Source: Methanococcoides sp.
Lineage (GTDB): Archaea; Halobacteriota; Methanosarcinia; Methanosarcinales; Methanosarcinaceae
Length of the DNA stretch: 64,000 nucleotides
Assembly (NCBI GenBank): GCA_021108275.1
Contig: JAIORD010000037.1
Coordinates: forward strand, 124,001 to 188,000
Reading direction: 5' to 3'
A program made the translations under genes and the position numbers. Position 1 is the stretch's first letter; each line of letters begins with the position of its first letter. The notes beneath the pieces are model-generated. The model ran no database searches and was not told where the DNA came from. It worked only from the letters and a program-made list of their open reading frames with translations. Of the stretch, positions 35,002-43,836 are shown piece after piece.

Positions 35002-36195
35002 TTATTTATCCCTCATATGGATGACTTTTGCATTAGAGACCGCCTCATTCACAAGAGCCTCAATGTCCACCTTTTCTTCTTCTTTGACAATGGAGCCAAA
35101 TGTTGCTTTCACCTCTGGATGAACAGGAACAGCACCACAGCCTGAAGTTGGCATTATCGAAATATCATAGGAACCAATACGTTTGGCAATATCGATTATT
35201 TCGGTCTTGTCAAGCCCTATGAGAGGATGATAAAGAGGGATTCCCAGACCATATACCTCAGCATGCATATTGGCAGCGGTCTGTGAAGCCACCTGACCGA
35301 TGGATGAGCCTGTGATGATACCATCAGCATTCTCTTTTTTCATGATCTCATATGCCATACGATACATTGTGCGTTTACAGAGAAGGCAGGTATTCTTCAC
35401 AATACACTTATTCATGAACTCGTCAAGGTTCTTTCCATGAGGAACCTCATACATTTTCATGTGATCTGCAGGAGACCATTTTTGAAGCAGTTCAACAGCT
35501 TTGATCGCACGTTCAAGTGCTCTCTCATCAGAAAAAGGTATGTTGTTAGCATACATCGGTATAACCTTCACACCACGCTTCATCATGAGCCATGCTGCAA
35601 CCGGAGAATCGATGCCTCCTGACATTAAAACGATCATAGTACCCTGACTGCCAAGTGGAAGACCACCCACACCTTTGACGATATCTGTAAAAACATAGGC
35701 CTTGTTCTGCCTCATTTCAACAGAGATAGCACGATCAGGGTTTGAAAGGTCCACCTTAGGAGTTATTCCAATCGATTCAAGCCTGGTCCAGACCGCATCC
35801 CCACATAATCTGCCAATGTCCGTGGAAGAAGGACCCTCTTTTCCCACACGACGTGCACGAATTCCGAAGGATTCGCCTTCATTTATAATATCGGCACCAA
35901 TATCGGCACAAAGCTTTGCAGCTTCATCAACATCAGCATCTATAATTTTAGCTGACGATGTGGAAACAACACCAAAGACATCCGCAGCTGCTATTGCAGC
36001 TTCCGGGTCATCGGAAGTGATGAAGATACGACCCCATTCACGATGAACTCTGGAAAACGATACGTTTTTCTGCCTCAACATAGCTTCAAGGTTCTTTACA
36101 AGAATCCTTTCATAGAGATTCCTGACACCCGGACTCTTGAGCGCTAGTTCTCCATACCTTACAATAACCACATCGAACATGAACATAGTAATCAT
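35002..36195 (-). CDS. thiI: ThiI-type tRNA 4-thiouridine synthetase
   Basis: A 397-residue enzyme that activates U8 of tRNA with ATP for sulfur insertion. It has an N-terminal ferredoxin-like/THUMP region (about 1-175), the PP-loop motif SGGIDS at 192-197 and a cysteine group Cys264/270/273 (CIVKNTCLLC). It lacks a C-terminal rhodanese domain, as in other methanogens. Start choices are 36195, 36186 and 36180; the last (MFDVVIVRYG) best matches the family. The 3' end lies 56 bases after the tRNA-like gene. Confidence 0.93.
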   Translation of the reverse strand: MITMFMFDVVIVRYGELALKSPGVRNLYERILVKNLEAMLRQKNVSFSRVHREWGRIFITSDDPEAAIAAADVFGVVSTSSAKIIDADVDEAAKLCADIGADIINEGESFGIRARRVGKEGPSSTDIGRLCGDAVWTRLESIGITPKVDLSNPDRAISVEMRQNKAYVFTDIVKGVGGLPLGSQGTMIVLMSGGIDSPVAAWLMMKRGVKVIPMYANNIPFSDERALERAIKAVELLQKWSPADHMKMYEVPHGKNLDEFMNKCIVKNTCLLCKRTMYRMAYEIMKKENADGIITGSSIGQVASQTAANMHAEVYGLGIPLYHPLIGLDKTEIIDIAKRIGSYDISIMPTSGCGAVPVHPEVKATFGSIVKEEEKVDIEALVNEAVSNAKVIHMRDK

Positions 36196-36243
36196 ACATC
36201 GGTTTTAAGCTATTTGGTAGAGGCAAATGATAGCAATTTTCAG

Positions 36244-36337
36244 AACAAAAAGCGCTTTGCCCGAAAGATCAATATGACCGAAAAATCGTGATTTTGACTG
36301 ATAAAAGAGGTATTTTTCGGGCAAAGCGAACAAAAAG
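36244..36337. mobile_element. MITE-like element with target duplication
   Basis: A 76-bp segment (36253-36328) has perfect 14-bp terminal inverted repeats, CGCTTTGCCCGAAA (36253-36266) and TTTCGGGCAAAGCG (36315-36328). It is flanked on each side by the 9-bp direct repeat AACAAAAAG (36244-36252 and 36329-36337). Terminal inverted repeats, a flanking target-site duplication and no coding capacity are the hallmarks of a miniature inverted-repeat element. The parent transposase is not in this window. Confidence 0.6.
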
Positions 36338-36512
36338 GAAAACTATATATATGGATGAATCCCCTATGTAGGGTTATCCACAAGGAAAAAGACTATATTG
36401 AAATGCAATATAGGAAAAAAGAGTGAGGTTGGGGAGTGGGATTTCCAATACACTTTTTTACGCCATATAAACGCAATATTACTTACATATCATTAATCGG
36501 TGGGGGTATATA
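36338..36512. other. Structured intergenic region upstream of two small zinc proteins
   Basis: After the MITE-like element come a TATA-like ACTATATATATGG (36341-36353) and a nested hairpin with CCCTA/TAGGG (36362-36373) inside GGAT/ATCC. A further hairpin, CTATATT/AATATAG, lies near 36393-36414, followed by GGAAAAAAGAGTGAGG. The region could hold a small RNA or a structured leader. GGTGGGGG at about 36499-36506 is the ribosome binding site of the gene at 36513. Confidence 0.3.
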
Positions 36513-36650
36513 ATGAAAACATTAGACGAATGTCCAAAGTGCAACTCAGAGCTTGAACTAGAAAATAACAGCTTGCAGGTATGCAAGGTATGCAAATACT
36601 GGACAAAAGCAGGAACTGTAAGACTTGATTCGATCACAATAATGGGATAA
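36513..36650 (+). CDS. Tiny two-CxxC zinc-ribbon protein (45 residues)
   Basis: The 45-residue frame MKTLDECPKCNSELELEN... has Cys7/10 and Cys24/27, a minimal zinc ribbon. The GGTGGGGG ribosome binding site and the second small zinc protein 9 bases downstream support a real gene. Function unknown. Confidence 0.65.
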   Translation: MKTLDECPKCNSELELENNSLQVCKVCKYWTKAGTVRLDSITIMG

Positions 36651-36659
36651 GGCGATCTT

Positions 36660-36827
36660 ATGACAGGTTCACTAAAATGCCATCGTTGCGAGGTCGATCT
36701 TAAGCGGATGAAGATGGGAGGCAATCTCATGCACTACTGCAGTAAATGTGGCAGTACAACATCAGTAGAGACCATTTCTAAAAGTGCCACACGATCAGGT
36801 ACATATCGTGATCAGATATCGATCTGA
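36660..36827 (+). CDS. Small zinc-ribbon protein (55 residues)
   Basis: A 55-residue frame with Cys7/10 (KCHRC) and Cys27/30 (YCSKC) and a basic/Ser-rich tail. It follows the 45-residue zinc protein in the same direction. Its last 16 bases overlap the end of the convergent Toprim gene. Function unknown. Confidence 0.6.
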   Translation: MTGSLKCHRCEVDLKRMKMGGNLMHYCSKCGSTTSVETISKSATRSGTYRDQISI

Positions 36828-37288
36828 TCACCAGCGACTATTTTCCTTAATTTTATAACATAAGTGAAAAGGCTTTCAACATCCTTGATCTCTTTTTTAA
36901 CCAAAGAACTTAGCTTATCACGTAGCTGTATATCAACATCAGCACCGAGATATACCAGGTCCTCAGAAAGTTTCGCAGCAAGGATGTTACCCCTCCGATC
37001 CCAATCAGTAAGAATGATGACTCGTTTTTTCTCACTTGCAACCCTTTCAGATATTACCGTTAGAGGGGACTGAGTAACGAGTTCAATAGAACCATTGATT
37101 CCAAGTTTTTTCAAAGAAACGATGTCACGTTTCCCTTCAGCCAGAATAATATCACCATTGTTGGAACATTCTATCAGCTCAGCAAGTATGACCTCAATCG
37201 ATTCGAGCCTCCATTGATAGTCAGAAAAGGGAGCTTTCAAATGATCCTTAATTGCAGAGGAACCAGTGCCAGGATGATATTTTGACAT
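36812..37288 (-). CDS. Toprim domain protein (UPF0292 type)
   Basis: A 158-residue archaeal protein with a single Toprim domain: the glutamate motif AEGKRDIVSLKKLG (residues 55-68) and the DxD motif ILTDWDRRG (96-104). The Toprim fold is the metal-dependent catalytic core of primases, topoisomerases and RNase M5-like nucleases, and the family is often named UPF0292. It is convergent with the small zinc proteins, with a 16-base overlap. Confidence 0.85.
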   Translation of the reverse strand: MSKYHPGTGSSAIKDHLKAPFSDYQWRLESIEVILAELIECSNNGDIILAEGKRDIVSLKKLGINGSIELVTQSPLTVISERVASEKKRVIILTDWDRRGNILAAKLSEDLVYLGADVDIQLRDKLSSLVKKEIKDVESLFTYVIKLRKIVAGDQIDI

Positions 37289-37431
37289 TAATATAGAATA
37301 TCACATACATGCCTAAATAATCACCCCAAACAGACATTATTTTTTTCAGATAAAACGATAGCATTATATAGAGAGATTTACGAAACTTGTAAAGGATGGT
37401 ATAATTGATCAGGCCATCAGGAGTGGTAGAA

Positions 37432-37638
37432 ATGAGTTGTATATTTTGTGGGAAAACATGCCTCGAAGCAGGTGTTGAAGGGGACTATGGCAAAGACATG
37501 CCAGAAGGCAGAATAATAGGTCGCAGTCATGTTTGCATGGATTGTATCATAGAACTAAAAGAGGTTCTGGGATTAGAGGATATTGAAAAAAAGGTTGCTG
37601 AAACTGAATATGAGATGTTCGAAGAGAGCGAAGACTAA
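37432..37638 (+). CDS. Small zinc-finger protein of unknown function
   Basis: A 68-residue protein with Cys3/6 (CIFCGK) and Cys35/38 (CMDC), then an acidic helical tail ending EESED. The frame opens at a TTG (37405), but CAGGAGTGG precedes the ATG at 37432, which is chosen. The pattern recalls ClpX-type zinc-binding domains. Function unknown. Confidence 0.65.
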   Translation: MSCIFCGKTCLEAGVEGDYGKDMPEGRIIGRSHVCMDCIIELKEVLGLEDIEKKVAETEYEMFEESED

Positions 37639-37701
37639 ATTATGACTATATCCTTTTGAAAAAAGAGATATTTCAGATAATAGTGACCACAGGTCAACCA
37701 A

Positions 37702-37992
37702 TCATCTTTTGATAAGAAAGTCTGTGAAAGTATCGGAGAGAGCTACCCAGCTAACTTCAATACTTTCAACATTTGATAGCTCAGGGCCAACATGCAGATG
37801 GTCCAACAGTTCTGAAATGCAGGACCTTTTCCCCTGAGCAAACACTTTGACACGACCGTCCGGGAGATTTTGGGCATACCCCACCAGACCTAAACTGGCA
37901 GCGGTCTTCTGAGTGAATCCCCTGAAATATACTCCCTGTACCCTGCCAGAGACATATATCTCTGCACAGGACACATCCTCTGCCGTATTCAT
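37702..37992 (-). CDS. acyP: Acylphosphatase
   Basis: A 96-residue enzyme that hydrolyses acyl phosphates such as acetyl phosphate and carbamoyl phosphate. The signature SGRVQGVYFRGFTQ includes the phosphate-binding Arg, and YAQNLPDGRVKVFAQG contains the catalytic Asn. It lies 22 bases after thrS on the same strand. Confidence 0.94.
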   Translation of the reverse strand: MNTAEDVSCAEIYVSGRVQGVYFRGFTQKTAASLGLVGYAQNLPDGRVKVFAQGKRSCISELLDHLHVGPELSNVESIEVSWVALSDTFTDFLIKR

Positions 37993-38014
37993 AAATTCAA
38001 CACCGTACAGACCA

Positions 38015-39922
38015 TTAAATGAACTTTGGCCTCATGGAAAGCAGTTTGGCAAGAGGTAGACTGCGATATGGCATATCACCGATCTCATTGAATACGCGTT
38101 CACTCAACTCTTCAGCAGTCATTTCTACTTTCATCGGCTTCTTTGGCTCAGATTCTGCACGAATTGTCACAGTAACCTTGCCGCTCTCGACCTCACTATC
38201 ACCGATCACTGCCACATAAGGTATCCACTCACGGCCTGCATCACGTATCTTCTTACCAACGGACTCTTCCCGGTCATCAATATCTGCACGACACAAGAGA
38301 GAATCAGCAACCTCTTGAGCGAAATCCATATGCCGTTCAGCAATTGGAATAACACGCACCTGAGTAGGTGAAAGCCAGACAGGAAGATTTGGAACCTTGC
38401 CCTCCTCTGCATCCATTGCCGCCTTTTCAAGAAGGGCATAGATACACCTTTCGATGGCACCGCTTGGAGAACAATGCAATACAGTAGGACGTTTTATCTC
38501 GCCATTGGAATCAACATAATTGATATCATAGCGCTCTGCATTCTCCACGTCTATCTGCACAGTGGAAAGTGCACTCGCTTTTGCTGTCGCATCAACGAAA
38601 TTGAACTCGAACTTAAGTACGAAATAGAAGAACCGAGTATCCCACATCTCCACAAGGACAGGCTTATCGACCTTCTTTGCAAGCTCGGTTATGAACTCCC
38701 TGTTATCATCATAGAACTCACGGGTAAAGCGAATAGCAACCTCAAAGTCACTCACATCGATACCGATCTTACGAAGGATATCAATACACATGCTGTACTG
38801 TTCACCGAATTGAGAGATAGCAGCTTCCATGTCAGGACAGAGAGTATGCATATCAGGCATTGTGAACGCACGGAGTCTGCGAAGACCTACAAGCTCACCA
38901 CGCTGTTCCTTCCTGAAGCTGTACCTTGTCATCTCGATCATCTTAAGAGGGAGATTCTTGTAAGAGATCGTCATGTCATGGTTCATGAGGAACTGCCCGA
39001 AACATGCAGCAAATCTCAGGAACATGCTACGTTTGTCAGACTCGATGGAGTACTGACGTGCCGGGAACCTGTCAAGGTACTTTTTCAAGGTCGGGTGATT
39101 CATATCATACATCAATGGAGTCTCAACTTCCATTGCCCCGATCTTTGAAGACTCCTCAAGAACGAAGTTCTCGATAAGTGATTTCATCAATCTGCCTTTT
39201 GGGTAATAGCGCATGTTACCGGAATCAGACCCGGGCTCATAATCCGCGATCTCGAGGCGGCGCATGAGCTCAACGTGAGGAGGAGCTTTCTCGATGTTCC
39301 TGTTCTTGGAGATCTCATAGTTCACGAACTTCTGAAGATTATCATGTCCTGTAAGGTCAAAGGTTTCCGCATCATGGAGCTCACCGTCTGGTGTCAGAAT
39401 ACGCCAGTAGGACTTTGCAGAATCCTCTGCTTTAAGAGCTTCAGAAACAACCTCTTTCTTTTCAGCATCTATAGAGACAACCTTTCCACAAGGTTCAGCA
39501 CCTTCCGGCCTGATAGTACGTGAAAGTTCAGAAAGCGGATGTCCTTTACAACTGATACTGAATGCTTTATACCAGCCAAATGGAGCCCTCATGACATTGT
39601 ACTTGCCCTCAAGTGCCTTTTCAATACTTTTTAGGACAGAAACAGCTACTTTCGGAGATGAAAGGTCGGAGCTTAAATGTGCATAAGGGTAAAGCATTAT
39701 GTTCTCTGCCTTGACCTGGCCTGCAACATTCTCTATCTCAGAGACTGCACGATCTATTATCTCCTGAGGGTTTGCCTCATCGAAGCTCTCAACGGCCATG
39801 AATGCCGTAAGTGCGTCCTCAAGACGACCCTGTTTAAAGGACTCTTCAATCTCTTCCGCTACAGGAGTGCTCTTTTTTACTTCGTATTCGATATAATCGG
39901 AATGGATGAGTAATAATTGCAT
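38015..39922 (-). CDS. thrS: Threonyl-tRNA synthetase, archaeal type
   Basis: A 635-residue class II synthetase. The N-terminal 140 residues form the archaea-specific editing domain (related to D-Tyr-tRNA deacylase), beginning [15 protein letters not shown]. The catalytic core has motif 2 ([30 protein letters not shown]) and motif 3 ([21 protein letters not shown]), then the anticodon-binding domain. The GGTGAAATC ribosome binding site precedes the ATG. Confidence 0.96.
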   Translation of the reverse strand: MQLLLIHSDYIEYEVKKSTPVAEEIEESFKQGRLEDALTAFMAVESFDEANPQEIIDRAVSEIENVAGQVKAENIMLYPYAHLSSDLSSPKVAVSVLKSIEKALEGKYNVMRAPFGWYKAFSISCKGHPLSELSRTIRPEGAEPCGKVVSIDAEKKEVVSEALKAEDSAKSYWRILTPDGELHDAETFDLTGHDNLQKFVNYEISKNRNIEKAPPHVELMRRLEIADYEPGSDSGNMRYYPKGRLMKSLIENFVLEESSKIGAMEVETPLMYDMNHPTLKKYLDRFPARQYSIESDKRSMFLRFAACFGQFLMNHDMTISYKNLPLKMIEMTRYSFRKEQRGELVGLRRLRAFTMPDMHTLCPDMEAAISQFGEQYSMCIDILRKIGIDVSDFEVAIRFTREFYDDNREFITELAKKVDKPVLVEMWDTRFFYFVLKFEFNFVDATAKASALSTVQIDVENAERYDINYVDSNGEIKRPTVLHCSPSGAIERCIYALLEKAAMDAEEGKVPNLPVWLSPTQVRVIPIAERHMDFAQEVADSLLCRADIDDREESVGKKIRDAGREWIPYVAVIGDSEVESGKVTVTIRAESEPKKPMKVEMTAEELSERVFNEIGDMPYRSLPLAKLLSMRPKFI

Positions 39923-40222
39923 GATTTCACCGCTTGATGGTCCTGTGAACAGAACAACCTCTACAATATTGAAGATATATCAAGATCTGAACATCTCCAG
40001 TAAAGATTGTAAACACAGGATGATTACTTGATGTCTTGCGACATGTTATACATACATTCTTTAAATATCCTTTGTGATGAGAACTTAATAGAATTTAGAA
40101 GAAAAGGACTATTCGCCAATTAAAGACCATAACCCATATTTTTGCATTGGACTTAAATGAAAATGACAATGGAAGAAGCTATATTTTAGCAAGTCCTGAA
40201 CAACAAGAAAAAAAGGAAATGT
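39923..40222. other. Intergenic region upstream of thrS
   Basis: A 300-base AT-rich gap. On the minus strand GGATATTTAAAG (40059-40070) could be the thrS TATA box, with a leader of about 120 bases. A TTTCCTTTTTTTCTTG run just after the next gene on that strand (around 40203-40218) probably ends it. No gene was seen. Confidence 0.35.
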
Positions 40223-40543
40223 TCAAGCATCTTTAAACTCTATGCTCAAACCTCCAGCCTTTTTGACAAGGGACCTAGCAAGAAATCCAGCCTCTATCTT
40301 ACAAACATTCAGAATAGCACATGGAACAAGGCAATTTGATGAACAGTTCTCTTTCTGAGCCCTAAAAAGAACATAATTATCCTTAATGTCGAAGGTCTCC
40401 ATAATAGGAACTTCCATGTGAGCCATCCTTTGGATCTTCTCACAAGAAGAATCGATATCTATCACAATATTCCCACCATCCAGGATACCACGTATATTGT
40501 GTACGAAACCACATACTTCAGAATTTACTATAACCTCTGTCAT
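40223..40543 (-). CDS. Cysteine-rich conserved protein (DUF6951-like)
   Basis: A 106-residue protein with six cysteines: Cys11, Cys34 and the cluster Cys67/71/75/81 (CX3CX3CX5C). It opens with EVCGFVHNIRG. It resembles a small methanogen family of unknown function (I recall DUF6951). The cysteine spacing suggests bound iron-sulfur or zinc, but this cannot be shown here. It lies alone between thrS and an AI-2E-type permease on the same strand. Confidence 0.6.
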   Translation of the reverse strand: MTEVIVNSEVCGFVHNIRGILDGGNIVIDIDSSCEKIQRMAHMEVPIMETFDIKDNYVLFRAQKENCSSNCLVPCAILNVCKIEAGFLARSLVKKAGGLSIEFKDA

Positions 40544-40573
40544 AAAAAACCAATTTTTATTGTAAAAATTTTA

Positions 40574-41635
40574 TTAGTCTGCTGAAGTCTCAGGCGGAAC
40601 ATACTCCAGATCTTCAACATAAACGCGGTAAGCCGATACCAAAGTACCAAGAAGTATGGGTGCTGCAAAGAAACCCGCGATACCGCCAACAAATGCACCG
40701 CCGAGGAAGGCCAGCATTATCAAGAAAGGATGAATGCGTGATTTGATGCTTGCAAGATAAGGACGCAGGAAAAATTCAGGCGGAGCATAGATAATTATTG
40801 AGGATACAACAAAGAAGATCAGCGCACTTTCAAATCCCAAACTGAAATAACGTATAATTGTAAGCACTACCAAGACCATGTACCCTGCAAACATAGGAAT
40901 GGCCGATGCTACGAATATGAGAGTCGCCAGTGCAAGTACATGCGAAAGACCGAAAGCATAGAACACTATGACCGAAAGAGTGCTCACCGAGAGTGCTGCA
41001 TAAGCATTCCCTATGAAGACCCCACTAAGGATAATATCCATGTGATGGACATACCTTTTAACTAGATGCTGATTAGCTTTTGGAATTATTCTAAGGACAG
41101 AACGATAAAGTCCATCCCCGTCCGCAAGAAGGAAATAACAAACTAGAACAGCAACTAACAGATTGATCATGAACATTGCTATACCGCGGGCATAGGATAC
41201 GAAAACCAGATTCCCAAGAAGAGGGAGGATGGAGAGAGAAGAATTCCATATTGTTTGCTGAATGTTCTCGTAATAAGCATCCGGAATATTGAGATTGCGA
41301 ACAAAATCGAGTAGAGACTCAATGACTACCCCCTGATTCTCAGTTATCCAGATCAACTGATTAGCGATCTCAATGACGCCCATTCCAAGTATCAGCACAA
41401 TAGGTATCACAATGAACATCGTAGCCACCAGAGCACCGAGATGGCGTTTCATTTTTATAAAATTGTAGATCGGGCGGGCAATATATGCGAATACGAGCCC
41501 TAGCATGATACCATCAGCAATGGGTAGGAGAATGATGATGAATAGTGAAAAAAGTAGAACTAAAGCTACACTAAGGACCATCTTCCATTTAGAACTAATT
41601 TGAGGGAACAAATCGCCCGATATATCTGTGACCAT
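40574..41635 (-). CDS. AI-2E family (UPF0118) transporter
   Basis: A membrane protein of about 353 residues with eight predicted helices, including a long periplasmic-like loop (about 85-160), and the family motif FFAAPILLGTLVSAY near the C-terminus. Members export small molecules or Na+; the substrate here is unknown. The frame opens at GTG 41644. The ATG at 41635 is preceded by an ACACATATTTAG TATA-like element at leaderless spacing, so it is preferred. Confidence 0.82.
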   Translation of the reverse strand: MVTDISGDLFPQISSKWKMVLSVALVLLFSLFIIILLPIADGIMLGLVFAYIARPIYNFIKMKRHLGALVATMFIVIPIVLILGMGVIEIANQLIWITENQGVVIESLLDFVRNLNIPDAYYENIQQTIWNSSLSILPLLGNLVFVSYARGIAMFMINLLVAVLVCYFLLADGDGLYRSVLRIIPKANQHLVKRYVHHMDIILSGVFIGNAYAALSVSTLSVIVFYAFGLSHVLALATLIFVASAIPMFAGYMVLVVLTIIRYFSLGFESALIFFVVSSIIIYAPPEFFLRPYLASIKSRIHPFLIMLAFLGGAFVGGIAGFFAAPILLGTLVSAYRVYVEDLEYVPPETSAD

Positions 41636-41723
41636 TGGATACACGCTAAATATGTGTGAATAATATTAATTATTATATAATATACAGCTGCACTGTATTA
41701 AAAGTTCACTCAAAAATATATTA

Positions 41724-43736
41724 TCACTTCCCGCCATTCAACATGGCAGAAAGGATCTTGTCCGAATATTTCAGCACCACACATCCATCAGTGCATTTCC
41801 CACAGCGTATACACGAATCATTTATGTATACCCTGCCTTTTTCAGAACCCAGTTCAATGGCATTTACAGGACAGACCTTCAAACATATCCCGCATTCAGT
41901 GCACTTACTTGCACGCAAAAGTTGCTTAGCGGTCGCTTCAAGGCAGGAATGCGCATCTTCTTTAGAATTCGCTGTGACCTTCAAACTGCCTGATGAAAAG
42001 AATTTCACAGTTCCAGAATCCATTTTAAGGAGGACCATTCCGAGTTCTTCAGAAAAGACAGTTGAGCCCAGCATGTTCAGAATCGCAGAAGCTTCGCTGA
42101 CAAGTACACCTTTGACACTTGCCTCCACAGTAAAGCCACCTTCCCTACATGGTGAAAAACCAGATGTCAACGTAATATCGAAATCGTCAATTACACTGGA
42201 AGGTTCGGTCTCAATACCAAGTTCGCTCGCAAGTTTTAGCATTTTAGGAGGAAGTTCCTTCCAGCGCCACATACCGTGCCGCACATATTCATCAGAAAGG
42301 CCTTTAGACTTTGCCCATTTCAAAAGGAAACTGTTCCAGCGATCATAGATAGAAGGATGGAGATCTTTCAGCCTTTCATACTCAGCAGAAAGTTCTGCAG
42401 GACAAAGGTAGCAGCCCACCCGTTCATAACCAACATCATAGAGTGGATTATAATCGAGCTTCCTCCAATGGATATAAAGCCATACCTCAATGGCACGCCA
42501 ATCACGAATAGGGAATATGTTCAACTGGTTCGGAACAAAGGGGTTCTTTTCGCTGGCAGAGATATTTGACCTGGAGAATGATTCAAATTTACGCTTCCCA
42601 TCAATGGTCAAACATACACCCCCATCCTCGCTGCATTGATCAATGATAGCACCCGCAGGCCCAAGTTTACAAACCTTGCAGCACCACCGGAAATCCTTTG
42701 CAGGAGGACCAAAGCTCTCAAGATTCTCCCAAAAGGCATTTTCAGCTTTTGATTCAATAAGTTCGATACCCCTTTTTTCGCAATGAGAATGAACAAATTC
42801 TACAGTTTCAGGGAATTCGATACCGGTATTAAGGAAAAATGCCCTTACATCCCTGCCTTTCAGGGCACTTAGGGCAAGGTCAAGAACAACAAGGCTATCT
42901 TTTCCACCACTGAATGAAACATGAACAGGAAGTTTGCGGTGCTCCTTCTGGCTCGCAATTCCTTTGATGGTATTCATTGCGTTCTTACCAATTTTTCGCA
43001 GGTGAGGAAGATTAGCAGTAATGGCATCTTCGATAGTTGCTACCCTGGAGCTTAACTTAAGGTCACTACTGGATATCTTCCGAACCCTTAACACAGGACC
43101 ATCTGGAGTTGCCATATTATCACCATCTACAAGTGATATACCGACCCCAACGAGATTACCGGACACAACTATCACAGGGTCCCCTTTTTTTATGTCATTG
43201 GTAGAACTTTCGATCAGTTCAGAACTGACCTTTTTTCCGTTCAGGTGCATTTTGGTCTTTTTCAGAATAACGGTCCTGCTTTCGACCATACCATGAAGTA
43301 CCTGTGCCCCTGCCTCTGACATCTCGAAGCGGTGTTCCATCAGGGACATATCAAAAAGAAGAGTACCGATGTTCAGACCGTCCACTATGACCTGAGCGGT
43401 TTTATCCTCCCCGGAGATCTTGTTCAACAGGACCAGCCTTTCCCCCAGAGGATCACGGCCAAATTCAGAAAGCAAAAGCTTACCTAGAAGTTCACGTTCA
43501 TACGGCGAACAGAATCTTATGTCACCAGGCCCGGATAGCTTAATTTCAAAGATCTCGCCTTCGCAGACACCACATTTCTTATCGAGAAGGGGAACATTGC
43601 AATCTTTACACCAGTATATAATAGACTGCTCGTTAGACACTGGATTCCTTGAATGCTTCTTTTTATCAACTACGCCTTTTCTCGAAGGCATCTTGTGAAT
43701 TCGGGCATCACTCTTTTTCAAATGCATTGAATTCAA
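41724..43736 (-). CDS. Zinc-ribbon/PUA/PP-loop ATPase/ferredoxin fusion (PAPS reductase-like)
   Basis: A 670-residue protein. A zinc ribbon lies at Cys43/46 and Cys55/58, a PUA-like RNA-binding segment at about 150-225, and a PAPS reductase-type PP-loop domain from about 270 (SGGKDS at 276-281) with several Cys (WCCKVC; GCYLCPAEL). Near the C-terminus are two 4Fe-4S motifs (CTECGICLKVCP and CIRCGKCTDGC). It is found in methanogens under names such as PAPS reductase. The PUA domain points instead to ATP-dependent RNA thiolation. It is a single gene here. Confidence 0.8.
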   Translation of the reverse strand: MNSMHLKKSDARIHKMPSRKGVVDKKKHSRNPVSNEQSIIYWCKDCNVPLLDKKCGVCEGEIFEIKLSGPGDIRFCSPYERELLGKLLLSEFGRDPLGERLVLLNKISGEDKTAQVIVDGLNIGTLLFDMSLMEHRFEMSEAGAQVLHGMVESRTVILKKTKMHLNGKKVSSELIESSTNDIKKGDPVIVVSGNLVGVGISLVDGDNMATPDGPVLRVRKISSSDLKLSSRVATIEDAITANLPHLRKIGKNAMNTIKGIASQKEHRKLPVHVSFSGGKDSLVVLDLALSALKGRDVRAFFLNTGIEFPETVEFVHSHCEKRGIELIESKAENAFWENLESFGPPAKDFRWCCKVCKLGPAGAIIDQCSEDGGVCLTIDGKRKFESFSRSNISASEKNPFVPNQLNIFPIRDWRAIEVWLYIHWRKLDYNPLYDVGYERVGCYLCPAELSAEYERLKDLHPSIYDRWNSFLLKWAKSKGLSDEYVRHGMWRWKELPPKMLKLASELGIETEPSSVIDDFDITLTSGFSPCREGGFTVEASVKGVLVSEASAILNMLGSTVFSEELGMVLLKMDSGTVKFFSSGSLKVTANSKEDAHSCLEATAKQLLRASKCTECGICLKVCPVNAIELGSEKGRVYINDSCIRCGKCTDGCVVLKYSDKILSAMLNGGK

Positions 43737-43836
43737 GAATAGAATAGGCAGGTATTAAATACTTCCATATGGTCAGAAGCAAAATAAAAAAAAATAGAGG
43801 GCAGATCAATATATCTGCCATTTATCGAACTTATTT

